Positions 7,749-15,232 are shown, numbered from the stretch's first letter. The stretch: 64,000 bases of DNA from Bacteroidales bacterium (GCA_017999895.1 JAGNKY010000004.1:124001-188000); one strand, 5' to 3'. The notes: generated by a model from the sequence alone, not told the origin. A program made the numbers and translations.

Positions 7749-8908
7749 AAGTATACCATCAAACAGGTTTTAGGTTTAATTGGAATATAGAATGTTTTCA
7801 ACAAAATGTTGGAGACGGATTAATTTTTTCACCAATTAACATTGAAGCAGACAAACTATTACAACTCGATAACAGCTTAAAAGAAACCAGCTTTCTTGAC
7901 CCACAGCTCTATCTTCTGAATGAAGCAAAAGGAACATTATGTACTTATCCCTATTTTCCTGGCAATATTAAACCCGACTTTTCAACGCCAGACCTGGAAA
8001 ATAGTAATGAAATACTTGCTCAATTATGTATTGATTATCAGTTAAAAAACAATTTTGAATATATTGTTATTCCCACTAGGTATCACGTAGACAATCCAAC
8101 TACATACTTCTTGCAAACTAGTGATTATTTTGTTTCTCCATTTATTGATTATTTAAAAACACAAGAAATTAAAAAGAAAGTTCTTCAATCAGTAATTGTT
8201 AAGACAATTATGCTGACTGATGAAGATAAGAGAAATGAAACACTAAATTGGATTACTGGTCAACCGATTGACGGGGTCTACTTAATTTTTGAGGACAACT
8301 CAACTGGCAAGCAAATTAAAGACTTTGACTTCTTGCTTAACGCACTTATATTCATTCATATTCTAAAAATTAATGGAATGGAAGTTCATTTGGGCTATAC
8401 TAACACTGAAGCTATTCTCTATAGTATTGCAATGCCGGATTCTGTTACTATTGGTTCATATGAGAATTTACGCTCCTTTGGGATTAAACGCTTCCAAGAC
8501 CTTGAAAATGGACCTATGAGAGCACCAAGAGCAAGACTATATAGTTCACATTTACTTCAATGGTTAGATTACCAATACATAGAGGCAATGAGTAAACTGA
8601 TAGACGACTATGAAAACTATTTTGACGACTCAGAGTATAAGCCATTAATGTTTAAGCCTGATTATAACTGGCAGTTTATGAAGCCAGAACCCTACAAACA
8701 CTATTTCTATGTTTTTAATAAACAAATAAAAGGATTACCAGAAACTCAATTTGATAGAATTGAATTTTTGAAAGCTAGTATAAGACAATCATTGATTCTA
8801 TTTAAGAAGATTGAAGAAACGGTCCTTTTAGATGATGATAGTAACGGTTCGCATTTACCCAATTGGTTTAATGTAATTAATGCATTTCAAAAGGAGTTAA
8901 GTTTATAA
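7745..8908 (+). CDS. Unknown 387-aa protein of the kinase unit, TIM-barrel-like
   Basis: I do not recognise a family with confidence. The protein has no signal peptide or membrane segment. Alternating strand/helix stretches such as YIVIPTRYH, GVYLIFEDNS, NALIFIHILKINGMEVHLGY and DSVTIGSYENLRSFGIKRF suggest an alpha/beta barrel. The late GMEVHLGYTNTEA and GSYENLR region resembles the last strands of enzyme barrels; a tRNA-guanine transglycosylase-like relation is possible but unproved. It overlaps the kinase stop by four bases and is followed after three bases by a nuclease-like gene. It may be the sensor, substrate or effector of the unit. Confidence 0.75.
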   Translation: MKVYHQTGFRFNWNIECFQQNVGDGLIFSPINIEADKLLQLDNSLKETSFLDPQLYLLNEAKGTLCTYPYFPGNIKPDFSTPDLENSNEILAQLCIDYQLKNNFEYIVIPTRYHVDNPTTYFLQTSDYFVSPFIDYLKTQEIKKKVLQSVIVKTIMLTDEDKRNETLNWITGQPIDGVYLIFEDNSTGKQIKDFDFLLNALIFIHILKINGMEVHLGYTNTEAILYSIAMPDSVTIGSYENLRSFGIKRFQDLENGPMRAPRARLYSSHLLQWLDYQYIEAMSKLIDDYENYFDDSEYKPLMFKPDYNWQFMKPEPYKHYFYVFNKQIKGLPETQFDRIEFLKASIRQSLILFKKIEETVLLDDDSNGSHLPNWFNVINAFQKELSL

Positions 8909-8911
8909 ACT

Positions 8912-9364
8912 ATGTTTGAAACAGAATTAGAAATGTCCAAGCATTTTGAGAAATTTCTCAAAGAGAATTTTGGCAATACGTACCTTAAAGAGTACCAAGG
9001 TCTATTTGGTATCCCAGACTTTGTATTCTATGCCAAAAACGAACAAGATTTTTCATTTGTTTCATTTGAATTAAAGCTTAAAAATTGGAAAAGAGCTGCC
9101 AAACAGGCCTTTAGACATAAAAGCTTTTCTAATGTTTCGTATGTTGTGATTGATAGCGAAGCTGCAAAGTCCGCAATTGACAATATTGATTTTTTCAAAC
9201 AATATAATATAGGTTTAGCAACGTTTGACAACAATAATACTTTCAAAATTCACTTTAAACCTAAATTGAACGAACCTTATTCAAGTAGTTTAAAACAAAA
9301 ATTGGTTGACACAGTGACTGGAACAAGAAAAAAAGCAAGTAACATAGAGACATTTATAGGCTGA
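8912..9364 (+). CDS. PD-(D/E)XK-like nuclease of the kinase unit
   Basis: This 150-residue protein has the layout of a small PD-(D/E)XK nuclease. An acidic helix (ETELEMSKHFEKFL) comes first. GIPDFVFYAK with the Asp of the PD motif follows at about residues 27-36, then SFELKLKNW with E-x-K at about residues 52-54. KRAAKQAFRHK after the core fits the usual Q-containing helix. Restriction-like nucleases of this type cut DNA in many defence systems. It is the last gene of the cassette and ends 29 bases before attC-like site 6. The family call is from motif order only. Confidence 0.65.
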   Translation: MFETELEMSKHFEKFLKENFGNTYLKEYQGLFGIPDFVFYAKNEQDFSFVSFELKLKNWKRAAKQAFRHKSFSNVSYVVIDSEAAKSAIDNIDFFKQYNIGLATFDNNNTFKIHFKPKLNEPYSSSLKQKLVDTVTGTRKKASNIETFIG

Positions 9365-9390
9365 CAGTTTAAAGACAATAAAAAGCACAT

Positions 9391-9523
9391 CCCATAACAG
9401 CGGTTTGGCGTAATGGCGGGTGCAGTGCTTCGTATGACAGTTTTGTTGTAGGTTCAAGTGCAGTTCTTCGTTTGAACTTTTGTGCTAAAATCCGCCACTA
9501 CGCCAGGCCGTAAAACGTTGGGC
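9391..9523 (+). repeat. attC-like site 6
   Basis: Left arm CCCATAACAGCGGTTTGGCG and right arm CGCCAGGCCGTAAAACGTTG pair, and TAATGGCGG pairs with CCGCCACTA. The right box GTTGGGC fits the integron core consensus GTTRRRY exactly. The loop repeats words found in sites 3 and 4 (GTGCAGTGCTTC, TTGACAG-like). Confidence 0.82.
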
Positions 9524-9541
9524 ACATTAAAAAGACACGAA

Positions 9542-10153
9542 ATGAACGATACTTTAACAATTTTTGAGCATGACAAAAGAGAAGAATACCAATTCGATTT
9601 TGATAGAATTGCAAAAGTATTGTTGAATCATACCGAACTGATTACTAAGAAAAATTCATATCGAATTAGAGAAATAGAGTTTTACTATTATTCTGTTATC
9701 CATACGGATTTCTATTGTCATAAAAACGAAAGACAGCTAACAAATCAAAAGTTATATTTTCATCGTTTTAAGGACCCTGAGAAATATGAGAGACTAAAAC
9801 AAAAAGGTATTGATATTACGGTTGGGAACGGTGAATCAATTTTTGGTGGAATACTTATCCGGACAATTGAAAATGAAAAAACAAAAGAGATTATTACAGG
9901 AACTGGCAATGTGACAAATCGAATTATTAGTGATATTAATGGTACTTTCGAAATTTCTAATCTTTATAAATACGATAAAAATATTTTTGATTCAACTGGA
10001 CTAATTTTTTTAAAAATGGGGCAAAATAACGGATTGAAAATTTTTAAAAAGCATCGTCAAGGACTTAATTTAAAAAAGGAAGATTCAGACAAGTTTTATC
10101 TGAATTCGAAATATAATTACTTTACATACCCGGAAATTGAAGTTTTAAAATGA
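9542..10153 (+). CDS. Hypothetical protein, possibly glycosylase-like
   Basis: The reading frame is open back to 9482, but that part lies in the attC-like palindrome, so the start is placed at the ATG at 9542 (203 aa). The protein has YYYSVIHTDFYCHKNERQ, YFHRFKDPEKYERLKQKGIDITVGNGES and FGGILIRTI. The GIDITxGNG...GGILIR segment recalls small Bacteroidota proteins that carry a 3-methyladenine DNA glycosylase label. That is a memory of a pattern, not a proof. It overlaps the next gene by four bases (ATGA), so the two form an operon within one cassette. No signal peptide. Confidence 0.7.
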   Translation: MNDTLTIFEHDKREEYQFDFDRIAKVLLNHTELITKKNSYRIREIEFYYYSVIHTDFYCHKNERQLTNQKLYFHRFKDPEKYERLKQKGIDITVGNGESIFGGILIRTIENEKTKEIITGTGNVTNRIISDINGTFEISNLYKYDKNIFDSTGLIFLKMGQNNGLKIFKKHRQGLNLKKEDSDKFYLNSKYNYFTYPEIEVLK

Positions 10154-10998
10154 TAGCAGATAAAGACACTGATTTTATTTATCTATCTGATTTATTGCGA
10201 ACAAAAAGCGAATTTTCCACAACTTGTTCCAGTATTTGCGATATTCTTGACAGATACGGCATAAAGTATGACTTTCTTAAAGGGACGAAAGATATTTGGG
10301 CAAGAGATTATATGCCAATCCAAACTGACAAAGACCGATTTGTACAATTCAGATATGAACCGACTTACCTAAAAGAATATTTGGAACTTCAATCTGACCC
10401 AAAATCAGTTTGCGAATTAAATCACATTAAACCGATTTTTTCAACAATAAACCTTGATGGCGGAAATGTTGTAAAATGGACTGATAAGGTTTTGATAACC
10501 GACAGGATTTTTTCTGAGAATCCACAATATTCAGTTAAAGCAACGTTGATTAATGAAATAGAAAACCTTCTGGAAACAGAAGTAATTATTATACCGCAAA
10601 TTAAATCTGACTTTACCGGACATGCAGATGGATTAGTAAGGCTAATTGACTCAAAAAAAATACTTGGTAACGACTTGGATTTTGAGTATAAATATTGGTC
10701 AAAGGCAATGCAGAAAATAACATCTGATAAAAACTTCGAATACATCACCATGCCAATATTTGAATATAAAGAAAAGAATTTTCCAGATTCTGCAATTGGT
10801 TGTTATATGAATTATTTGGAAATAGTGAACTTGATAATTTTCCCGATATTTGAAGTAACTGGAAATAAGGACAAAGAAGCTGTTGATTTGATTACTGTGC
10901 ATTATCAAAACAAGGCAATTGAATTGATAAATATAAATCCAGTTGCAAGACAAGGTGGATTAATGAATTGTATCACTTGGAATATAAAAACCAAATAA
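10150..10998 (+). CDS. Agmatine/peptidyl-arginine deiminase family protein
   Basis: This 282-residue protein carries the guanidine-modifying enzyme signatures in order: DIWARDYMP (48-56), LDGGNVV (102-108), TGHADGLVR (156-164) with the catalytic His158 and Asp160, and GGLMNCITWN with the nucleophile Cys274. This is the Porphyromonas-type PAD/agmatine deiminase family. It hydrolyses a guanidinium group (agmatine, arginine or a protein arginine) to the ureido form and ammonia. It lacks a signal peptide, so it acts in the cytosol. It is shorter than usual for agmatine deiminases (about 340-370 residues). The coupled upstream gene and its presence in a cassette suggest a role other than polyamine synthesis, possibly protein or metabolite modification. 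Confidence 0.85.
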   Translation: MIADKDTDFIYLSDLLRTKSEFSTTCSSICDILDRYGIKYDFLKGTKDIWARDYMPIQTDKDRFVQFRYEPTYLKEYLELQSDPKSVCELNHIKPIFSTINLDGGNVVKWTDKVLITDRIFSENPQYSVKATLINEIENLLETEVIIIPQIKSDFTGHADGLVRLIDSKKILGNDLDFEYKYWSKAMQKITSDKNFEYITMPIFEYKEKNFPDSAIGCYMNYLEIVNLIIFPIFEVTGNKDKEAVDLITVHYQNKAIELININPVARQGGLMNCITWNIKTK

Positions 10999-10999
10999 A

Positions 11000-11248
11000 A
11001 TGAGAAAAGTTTTAATCATTGCAATTGGGATTTTTCTATTTTCCTGCAATTCAAAACCAACAATTGAAGGAGGTTATACTAAAGTAAAAGAAAATGACCG
11101 TGGTAGTGCTTTGAATGTTTTCCAAAAGGGATTAGTTGACAAAGTAAACTTTGGTGAAAAAATCTGTCGATTTGACTATTTTGGCAAAACAATAAGCGGT
11201 ATAGCCAATAAGGGTCGCAGTGGTATGGGAAGTTTATCGCCCACATAA
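11000..11248 (+). CDS. Small lipoprotein running into a cassette palindrome
   Basis: This 82-residue frame begins one base after the preceding stop codon. It has a lipoprotein signal (RKVLIIAIGIFLFSCNS, Cys at about 16). From about residue 63 the codons (KTISGIANKG and onward) are those of the left arm of attC-like site 7, so the original 3' end is likely lost or replaced. The remaining part (IEGGYTKVKENDRGSALNVFQKGLVDKV) fits no family known to me. The product may be membrane-anchored but truncated. Confidence 0.5.
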   Translation: MRKVLIIAIGIFLFSCNSKPTIEGGYTKVKENDRGSALNVFQKGLVDKVNFGEKICRFDYFGKTISGIANKGRSGMGSLSPT

Positions 11249-11317
11249 ATCTTTCATCTCGGTTGATTGGAACGTGGCTCCGAATTTCCTTACTGGTCAT
11301 ACCGCCGAACGTTAGGC
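11186..11317 (+). repeat. attC-like site 7
   Basis: Left arm AAGCGGTATAGCCAATAAGG and right arm CCTTACTGGTCATACCGCCG pair, ending in AACGTTAGGC. GTTAGGC fits the core consensus fully. The left box is worn (AAACAATAAG in place of TAACA), and the left arm is translated as part of the lipoprotein. The stem belongs to the same group as sites 2 and 5. Confidence 0.72.
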
Positions 11318-11337
11318 TTCACCTGATACTTCGTGCC

Positions 11338-11685
11338 ATGATAAAAACCATATCCATTTCAATGACCTTTTTAGCTCTGACTATACTTTGTAATTCACAG
11401 ACATTAGAATATCAATATAGGTGTAGGCAATTTTACAGAATATATAAAGTAAGATGTGCAGTTCTTACTCTGTATGACAATAAGACTTTTATTTATAAAG
11501 AAACGGCGACAGATCTACCAACAGCCGAACAAGGACAATATTATGTTAAAGGTGATACAATCATTCTTAATACTCCCAACTTTGGTACTGTCAAATATTT
11601 TAAAAAGAATAAATCACTAATTAAGAAAACATCAAGTTACTTCATGCCGAAAAAGTTTAAAAAATATAAAAAGGCGAAAGCCTAA
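11338..11685 (+). CDS. Small secreted protein, unknown
   Basis: The frame is open from 11263, but its first 25 codons lie in the attC-like arm, so the ATG at 11338 is preferred (115 aa). It starts with a signal peptide (IKTISISMTFLALTILCNSQ) and ends with a Lys-rich tail (KKFKKYKKAKA). The middle (LTLYDNKTFIYKETATD...GQYYVKGDTIILNTP) has the beta-strand pattern of small lipocalin-like or copper-resistance-like Bacteroidota proteins. No sure family. The stop codon is provided by the left box GCCTAAC of the next site. Confidence 0.6.
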   Translation: MIKTISISMTFLALTILCNSQTLEYQYRCRQFYRIYKVRCAVLTLYDNKTFIYKETATDLPTAEQGQYYVKGDTIILNTPNFGTVKYFKKNKSLIKKTSSYFMPKKFKKYKKAKA

Positions 11686-11725
11686 CACGGACGGTATGTT
11701 TAATAGGCTTGTTACGGTTTTTGCT

Positions 11726-11766
11726 TAGCTCCTGCACCCATGACAAATTTGTAATGGTTCTTGCAC
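11726..11766 (+). repeat. 41-base repeat, copy A
   Basis: This unit agrees with 15192-15232 at 37 of 41 positions. It contains CCTGCACCCA and GACAAATTTGTAA; AAATTTGT/ACAAATTT is itself near-palindromic. Both copies lie shortly after a TAACACG left half site, so it is probably the centre of one family of degenerate cassette sites. Confidence 0.7.
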
Positions 11767-12075
11767 CCGGACACCCACCTTCTCCGCCAGTCGGCGGATT
11801 CGGTGGGCAAGGCGCGCATCTGCATCTAAGTAAAATCATACACCTTGACTCATTCTGAATCAGATAAATAAGAAAATATGTCAAGAGAATGCCCATAGAT
11901 AAACACGGCATAGTCCAACTCAATTTTATACACAATCTTATTTAACACCAATCCAATATATACTTAAAATTTTTTTCTACCTTTAACGGGTAAAGTGTAA
12001 TAAGACTGTGTATAAAATACTTTTAAGTTACCTGCAAGTCTAAGTTGAGTTAACATGAAGCAGGTTTTTTTGTTG

Positions 12076-12083
12076 TATATTTG
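12076..12083 (+). promoter_or_regulatory. Candidate -7 box before the ParE-type module
   Basis: TATATTTG fits TAnnTTTG exactly. Transcription would start at about 12090, on top of the first ATG of the antitoxin frame, which favours the ATG at 12099 as the true start. No clear -33 box was seen. Confidence 0.4.
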
Positions 12084-12098
12084 TAAAAAATGGTAGTC

Positions 12099-12335
12099 AT
12101 GGATTTACAGACAAGAAAACTCAATGCAATTGCATATATAGTCGGACTTGAAGATGAAAGCATATTCAATAAGATTGAGCTGACTATACTAGAAAACAAA
12201 GTCCGGTCTGAAAGAAAACTGAAACCTTTTACGCAGAAACAGCTAATTGAAAGAGCTGAAAAATCAAATCTGGATTATAAATCAGGAAAATACAAATCTC
12301 AGGAGGCTTTAGAGAAAGAATCAGAATCCTGGTAA
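12099..12335 (+). CDS. Antitoxin of a ParE/RelE-type module
   Basis: This 78-residue protein (81 if the ATG at 12090 is used) is encoded four bases before a ParE-like toxin gene. The sequence DLQTRKLNAIAYIVGLEDESIFNKIEL and the C-terminal acidic tail (EKSNLDYKSGKYKSQEALEKESESW) match the small antitoxins commonly paired with ParE-family toxins in Bacteroidota. The tail would wrap the toxin while the N-terminal part dimerises or binds DNA. The promoter-like box at 12076-12083 favours the later start. Antitoxins of this kind usually repress their own operon. Confidence 0.75.
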   Translation: MDLQTRKLNAIAYIVGLEDESIFNKIELTILENKVRSERKLKPFTQKQLIERAEKSNLDYKSGKYKSQEALEKESESW

Positions 12336-12339
12336 CACA

Positions 12340-12660
12340 ATGAAAATCATCTGGACTGATTTTGCCGTTAATTCGCTCCTTGAAATTTTCCAATTCTATA
12401 AAGAGTCTGCTAACATAAACGTTGCTCTCAGAATCCGTTCGAGAATCTTTCATGCTACCAGACAGCTGGTCAAGCATTCATTATCGGGGCAATTAGAACC
12501 TAATCTCATAAAACTTGGTGAGGAACATAGATATCTGGTAGAAGGGAACTATAAAATCATCTACAAAAGAGTCAAAGAGGGTGTATTAATAACTGATGTA
12601 TTTGACACCAGGCAAGATCCTCGCAAAATTCAAAGAAGAAGTAGTAAGCCCAGTAGGTAA
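12340..12660 (+). CDS. ParE/RelE-family toxin
   Basis: This 106-residue protein shows the RelE/ParE fold pattern: IIWTDFAVNSLLEIFQFY at the start, then HRYLVEGNYKIIYKR and ITDVFDTRQDPRKI at the C-terminal strands. ParE members poison gyrase and RelE members cut mRNA on the ribosome; the sequence alone does not settle which applies. The last few residues and the stop codon (AGGTAACAG) come from attC-like site 9, so the cassette end and the gene end overlap. Single-cassette toxin-antitoxin pairs are typical of large chromosomal integrons, where they limit loss of the array. Confidence 0.85.
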   Translation: MKIIWTDFAVNSLLEIFQFYKESANINVALRIRSRIFHATRQLVKHSLSGQLEPNLIKLGEEHRYLVEGNYKIIYKRVKEGVLITDVFDTRQDPRKIQRRSSKPSR

Positions 12661-12787
12661 CAGAACGGCATAGGCAATAAGGGCTTTTATAAATAATTGT
12701 AATTTACTATTTTTATACTGGCGTTTGTAAAAGCAGAAAATGGAAAATCTTTCCCACCCTTCCTGCTTATACCGCTGGGCGTTATGT
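12655..12787 (+). repeat. attC-like site 9
   Basis: Left arm AGGTAACAGAACGGCATAGG and right arm TGCTTATACCGCTGGGCGTT pair imperfectly, with AATAAGGG facing CCCTTCC. The right core is GTTATGT. It closes the toxin-antitoxin cassette. Confidence 0.7.
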
Positions 12788-12872
12788 ATCATAGCAGAAG
12801 ACTCTAAAACATTGATCTTTTAAGTAAAAGATAGATGATTTTTTTATATCTTGCAAACTAAATGAATTTGTT

Positions 12873-13085
12873 ATGAGAACAAATGATATAATAAAAGAAA
12901 TTCAAAGATTGCCTGTTTCAGAAAGAATATATGTAGTTGAAAAAATAATCCGTTCAATCAGGACACAGGAGGATAAAAATGTGATGAAAAAAGCTGCCAA
13001 TGCTTTATATGCTGATTATAAGACGGATAATGAATTGACAGCATTCACTAACCTTGATTTTGTAGACTTTTATGAAGCAAAATGA
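12873..13085 (+). CDS. Antitoxin-like partner of MazF
   Basis: This 70-residue protein is encoded immediately before a MazF-type gene and overlaps it by 14 bases. Its N-terminus (RTNDIIKEIQRLPVSERIYVVEKIIRSIR) matches the helical start of small addiction-module antitoxins in which 'LPxxERxxVxEKI' recurs. The rest (KKAANALYADYKTDNELTAFTNLDFVDFYEAK) is acidic and would fit a toxin-binding tail. The overlap supports translational coupling. Confidence 0.78.
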   Translation: MRTNDIIKEIQRLPVSERIYVVEKIIRSIRTQEDKNVMKKAANALYADYKTDNELTAFTNLDFVDFYEAK

Positions 13086-13419
13086 AGTTTGGTTAATAAA
13101 CCTTGACCCGACAATTGGAGCGGAGATTAAAAAGACCAGACCTGCTGTTATAGTAAATGACAATTCATTAGGAAAACTTCCTTTAAAAATCATAGTCCCA
13201 ATTACAGACTGGAAAGACCGGTATAAGATTGCTCCATGGATGATAAAAATTGAGCCAAACAGTAAAAATGGATTGACTAAAGATTCCTCTGCAGATTGTT
13301 TTCAAGTCCGTTCAGTGTCACAGGATAGATTTGTAAAACGACTCGGAGAATTATCTGATTCGATTATGGATGAAATACGGATTGGATTATCAAAAGTATT
13401 GTCGATTAATACAGAATGA
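13072..13419 (+). CDS. MazF/PemK-family endoribonuclease toxin
   Basis: This 115-residue protein has the MazF/PemK landmarks: EVWLINLDPTIGAEIKKTRPAVIVND at the N-terminus, PLKIIVPIT in the core, and DCFQVRSVSQDRFVKRLGELSD near the end. Members cut single-stranded mRNA at short motifs and stop growth when the antitoxin fails. The gene overlaps the antitoxin gene upstream. It is followed within a few bases by the left arm of the degenerate attC-like site 10. Confidence 0.9.
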   Translation: MKQNEVWLINLDPTIGAEIKKTRPAVIVNDNSLGKLPLKIIVPITDWKDRYKIAPWMIKIEPNSKNGLTKDSSADCFQVRSVSQDRFVKRLGELSDSIMDEIRIGLSKVLSINTE

Positions 13420-13423
13420 AATA

Positions 13424-13534
13424 CGCCAAACAATAAATAGTGCAGGGCGGGTTTCAGAGGTTTTCGGGTGTTTGTAGAAACAGAAAAGGGAACATCTCTC
13501 CTACCCTTTCTGCTCATGCAGCTAGGTGTTAGGT
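13424..13534 (+). repeat. attC-like site 10 (degenerate)
   Basis: The right end GGTGTTAGGT fits the core GTTRRRY. AGAAAAGGG faces CCCTTTCT, and AATAGTGCAG partly pairs with ATGCAGCTAGGTGTT. The left TAACA box is not intact (CCAAACAATAAA). Confidence 0.5.
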
Positions 13535-13579
13535 GTAATGTTAGAAAAGACAATGGTCACAATTAAAATGACTTGAGAT

Positions 13580-14353
13580 ATGGATAAAAGAGAAGATTGG
13601 CCCATTTCAGGAATAAATATTGCAGTTTCTAAAATTGAAATTCTTAATAAAGATAAAAGTATTGAAGGCTGTGCAACAGGTTTCTTTTTTAGTAATAATG
13701 AAAAGAAATATTTAATCACCAACAGACATGTTGTTATTGATGAAGTTGATAACTTTTACCCATCATATTTAAGATTGCGATTACATACTTCTAAAACGAA
13801 ATACAATGAAAATTGTACAATAGATATAAGTTTGTATGATAACAGTTCAAAGAATTGGCTAGAACATTCCGAATTTACAGTAAAAAAAGTTGATGTGGTT
13901 GCGATACCTTTGACAATAAAAACAGTTGACGATTTTAACGCATTTAACCATTAAATTATTAATTTCTTTAACAAAGAATGTTTTATTAATAACTTTTGTT
14001 TATCGTCTTTTGCAGATGTTATAATAATAGGATATCCTTTGGGTTTCTCGGATGAAGTGAATAATTTACCAGTTTATAGAAAAGGGATAATAGCTTCATC
14101 GTACCCTGTTGAATTTAATAACTATCCCTATTTTCTAATTGACGCTAATTTACATGAAGGAACAAGCAGAAGTCCTGTACTAAATTCACCAAATAATATG
14201 CTAATTGATTCAGAAGGTCGAGGGCTTCACACAGATAAATCAATATTGTTAGGAATTCATTCTGCTGAATACCTTGCTGAAGGTGAACCATTAGCCTTAA
14301 ATGTTGTTTGGTATCCGAGTGTAATAATGGAAATCATAGAAAGGAAATCATAA
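13580..14353 (+). pseudogene. Trypsin-like serine protease interrupted by one stop codon
   Basis: One reading frame of 258 codons is broken by a single TAA at 13952-13954. Both halves are in the same frame, so no shift is involved. The first half has GCATGFFFS and YLITNRHVV with the catalytic His, and VDVVAIPL with the likely catalytic Asp. The second half has VIIIGYPLGF and HEGTSRSPVLN with the nucleophile Ser in the GxS position. This is a chymotrypsin-fold protease without a signal peptide, like proteases found in defence modules. The break leaves a protein without the Ser, so it should be inactive unless the stop is a sequencing error or is read through. Confidence 0.75.
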
Positions 14354-14676
14354 TAAAACACTACACGCTAATAAGTAGGACTCTGAGCGGTCTGCATGAC
14401 CCAGCGATGAATCAATTTGAACTACACCCGCCGGTGTTTGAGTGCTATGTACAATTTATGGTACAGCGTATGCGGGTTTCCGAGGTTTGCAAAGGCTCGT
14501 GGCAAGTAAAAAGGTCGGAATAGACTGACCCCGCTCCGCTGAATCTCCGCGAGGGTGCGGTAGAAAATTGCCTCGTAATCCAGCACTAACCCATACCATA
14601 AACGTTATGGTTAAGCTAGAGCTTGTTAAAATATGGAACACTTTTTGTAGTAAATGATCTGTAAACTTTCCTCACC
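14354..14676. other. Non-coding stretch with attC-like site 11
   Basis: A palindrome of about 165 bases (14446-14610) lies here. Left TATGTACAATTTATGGTACA aligns with the reverse complement of the right end CATACCATAAACGTTATGG, and GGTTTCCGAGG faces CCTCGTAATCC. The right core is GTTATGG at 14604. Bases 14354-14445 show nothing recognisable. A 71-codon frame across it is not credible as a gene. Confidence 0.5.
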
Positions 14677-15096
14677 ATGAGACTGAAAATAATGTCACTC
14701 ATTCTGCTTTTTTCTCTTATATCTTGTGATAAAAATGAAACTATATCTAAAGCACCGTCTCTAAAAGTACCTGATGAATTAGTAGGATTTTGGTCTTGGG
14801 ACTATTCTTGTGGAGGGATTGGAGGAGGGTATCATACTCCTAAATCAACTGGAGAAAACAGAAAGATTTACTTCGATTATAACAATTACTATCTATACTT
14901 TGTAAACAATGTTTTAAAATCAGAATCAAAATTTACACTTGAAAAAGCAAAATCAATTACAGGCAACGATAGTGCTCTTATAATAAGAAATGCACTAGGA
15001 TTCCCTCAAAGTATTTCATTTAGAAGCATAGATACACTGATCCTTTTTGAAGAGTGCTATGATTGTTATGAGCATCATTATACGAGAATAAAATAA
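14677..15096 (+). CDS. Small lipoprotein, unknown
   Basis: This 139-residue protein begins with a lipoprotein signal (RLKIMSLILLFSLISCDK, Cys17). The mature part has LVGFWSWDYSCGGIGGGYHTP, a strand-rich middle, and SIDTLILFEECYDCYEHHYTRI. The pattern of short strands with 'GFW' near the start is that of lipocalin-like lipoproteins common in Bacteroidota, but no family can be named. It is the last gene of the array before the chromosomal genes. Confidence 0.7.
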   Translation: MRLKIMSLILLFSLISCDKNETISKAPSLKVPDELVGFWSWDYSCGGIGGGYHTPKSTGENRKIYFDYNNYYLYFVNNVLKSESKFTLEKAKSITGNDSALIIRNALGFPQSISFRSIDTLILFEECYDCYEHHYTRIK

Positions 15097-15191
15097 AAAC
15101 CTAAACATAACACGAAAAACATGGTAAGTTGTTTCCCGATGACTCAGGATAGGCAGTCACGCCTGTCCGCGACAGTCTGGTAGTTTTTTGA

Positions 15192-15232
15192 TAGCCCCTG
15201 CACCCAAGACAAATTTGTAAAGGTTCCTGCAC
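15192..15232 (+). repeat. 41-base repeat, copy B
   Basis: Second copy of the unit at 11726-11766, 37 of 41 positions the same, in the same orientation and likewise shortly after a TAACACG half site. Confidence 0.7.

Larger units (their letters stand above)
11680..12089. other. attC-like left half site and non-coding stretch
   Basis: GCCTAACACGG at 11680-11690 matches the left integron box RYYYAAC, but no right arm with GTTR was found before the next gene. A 41-base repeat at 11726-11766 recurs at 15192-15232. The rest (11770-12075) is AT-rich, with a weak CCTGC/GCAGG hairpin followed by T residues at about 12031-12072. No gene was seen. Confidence 0.5.

Noticed and set aside
14308-14523. 71-codon frame after the broken protease
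   Set aside because: It overlaps the protease end in another frame and the palindrome; no recognisable protein features.
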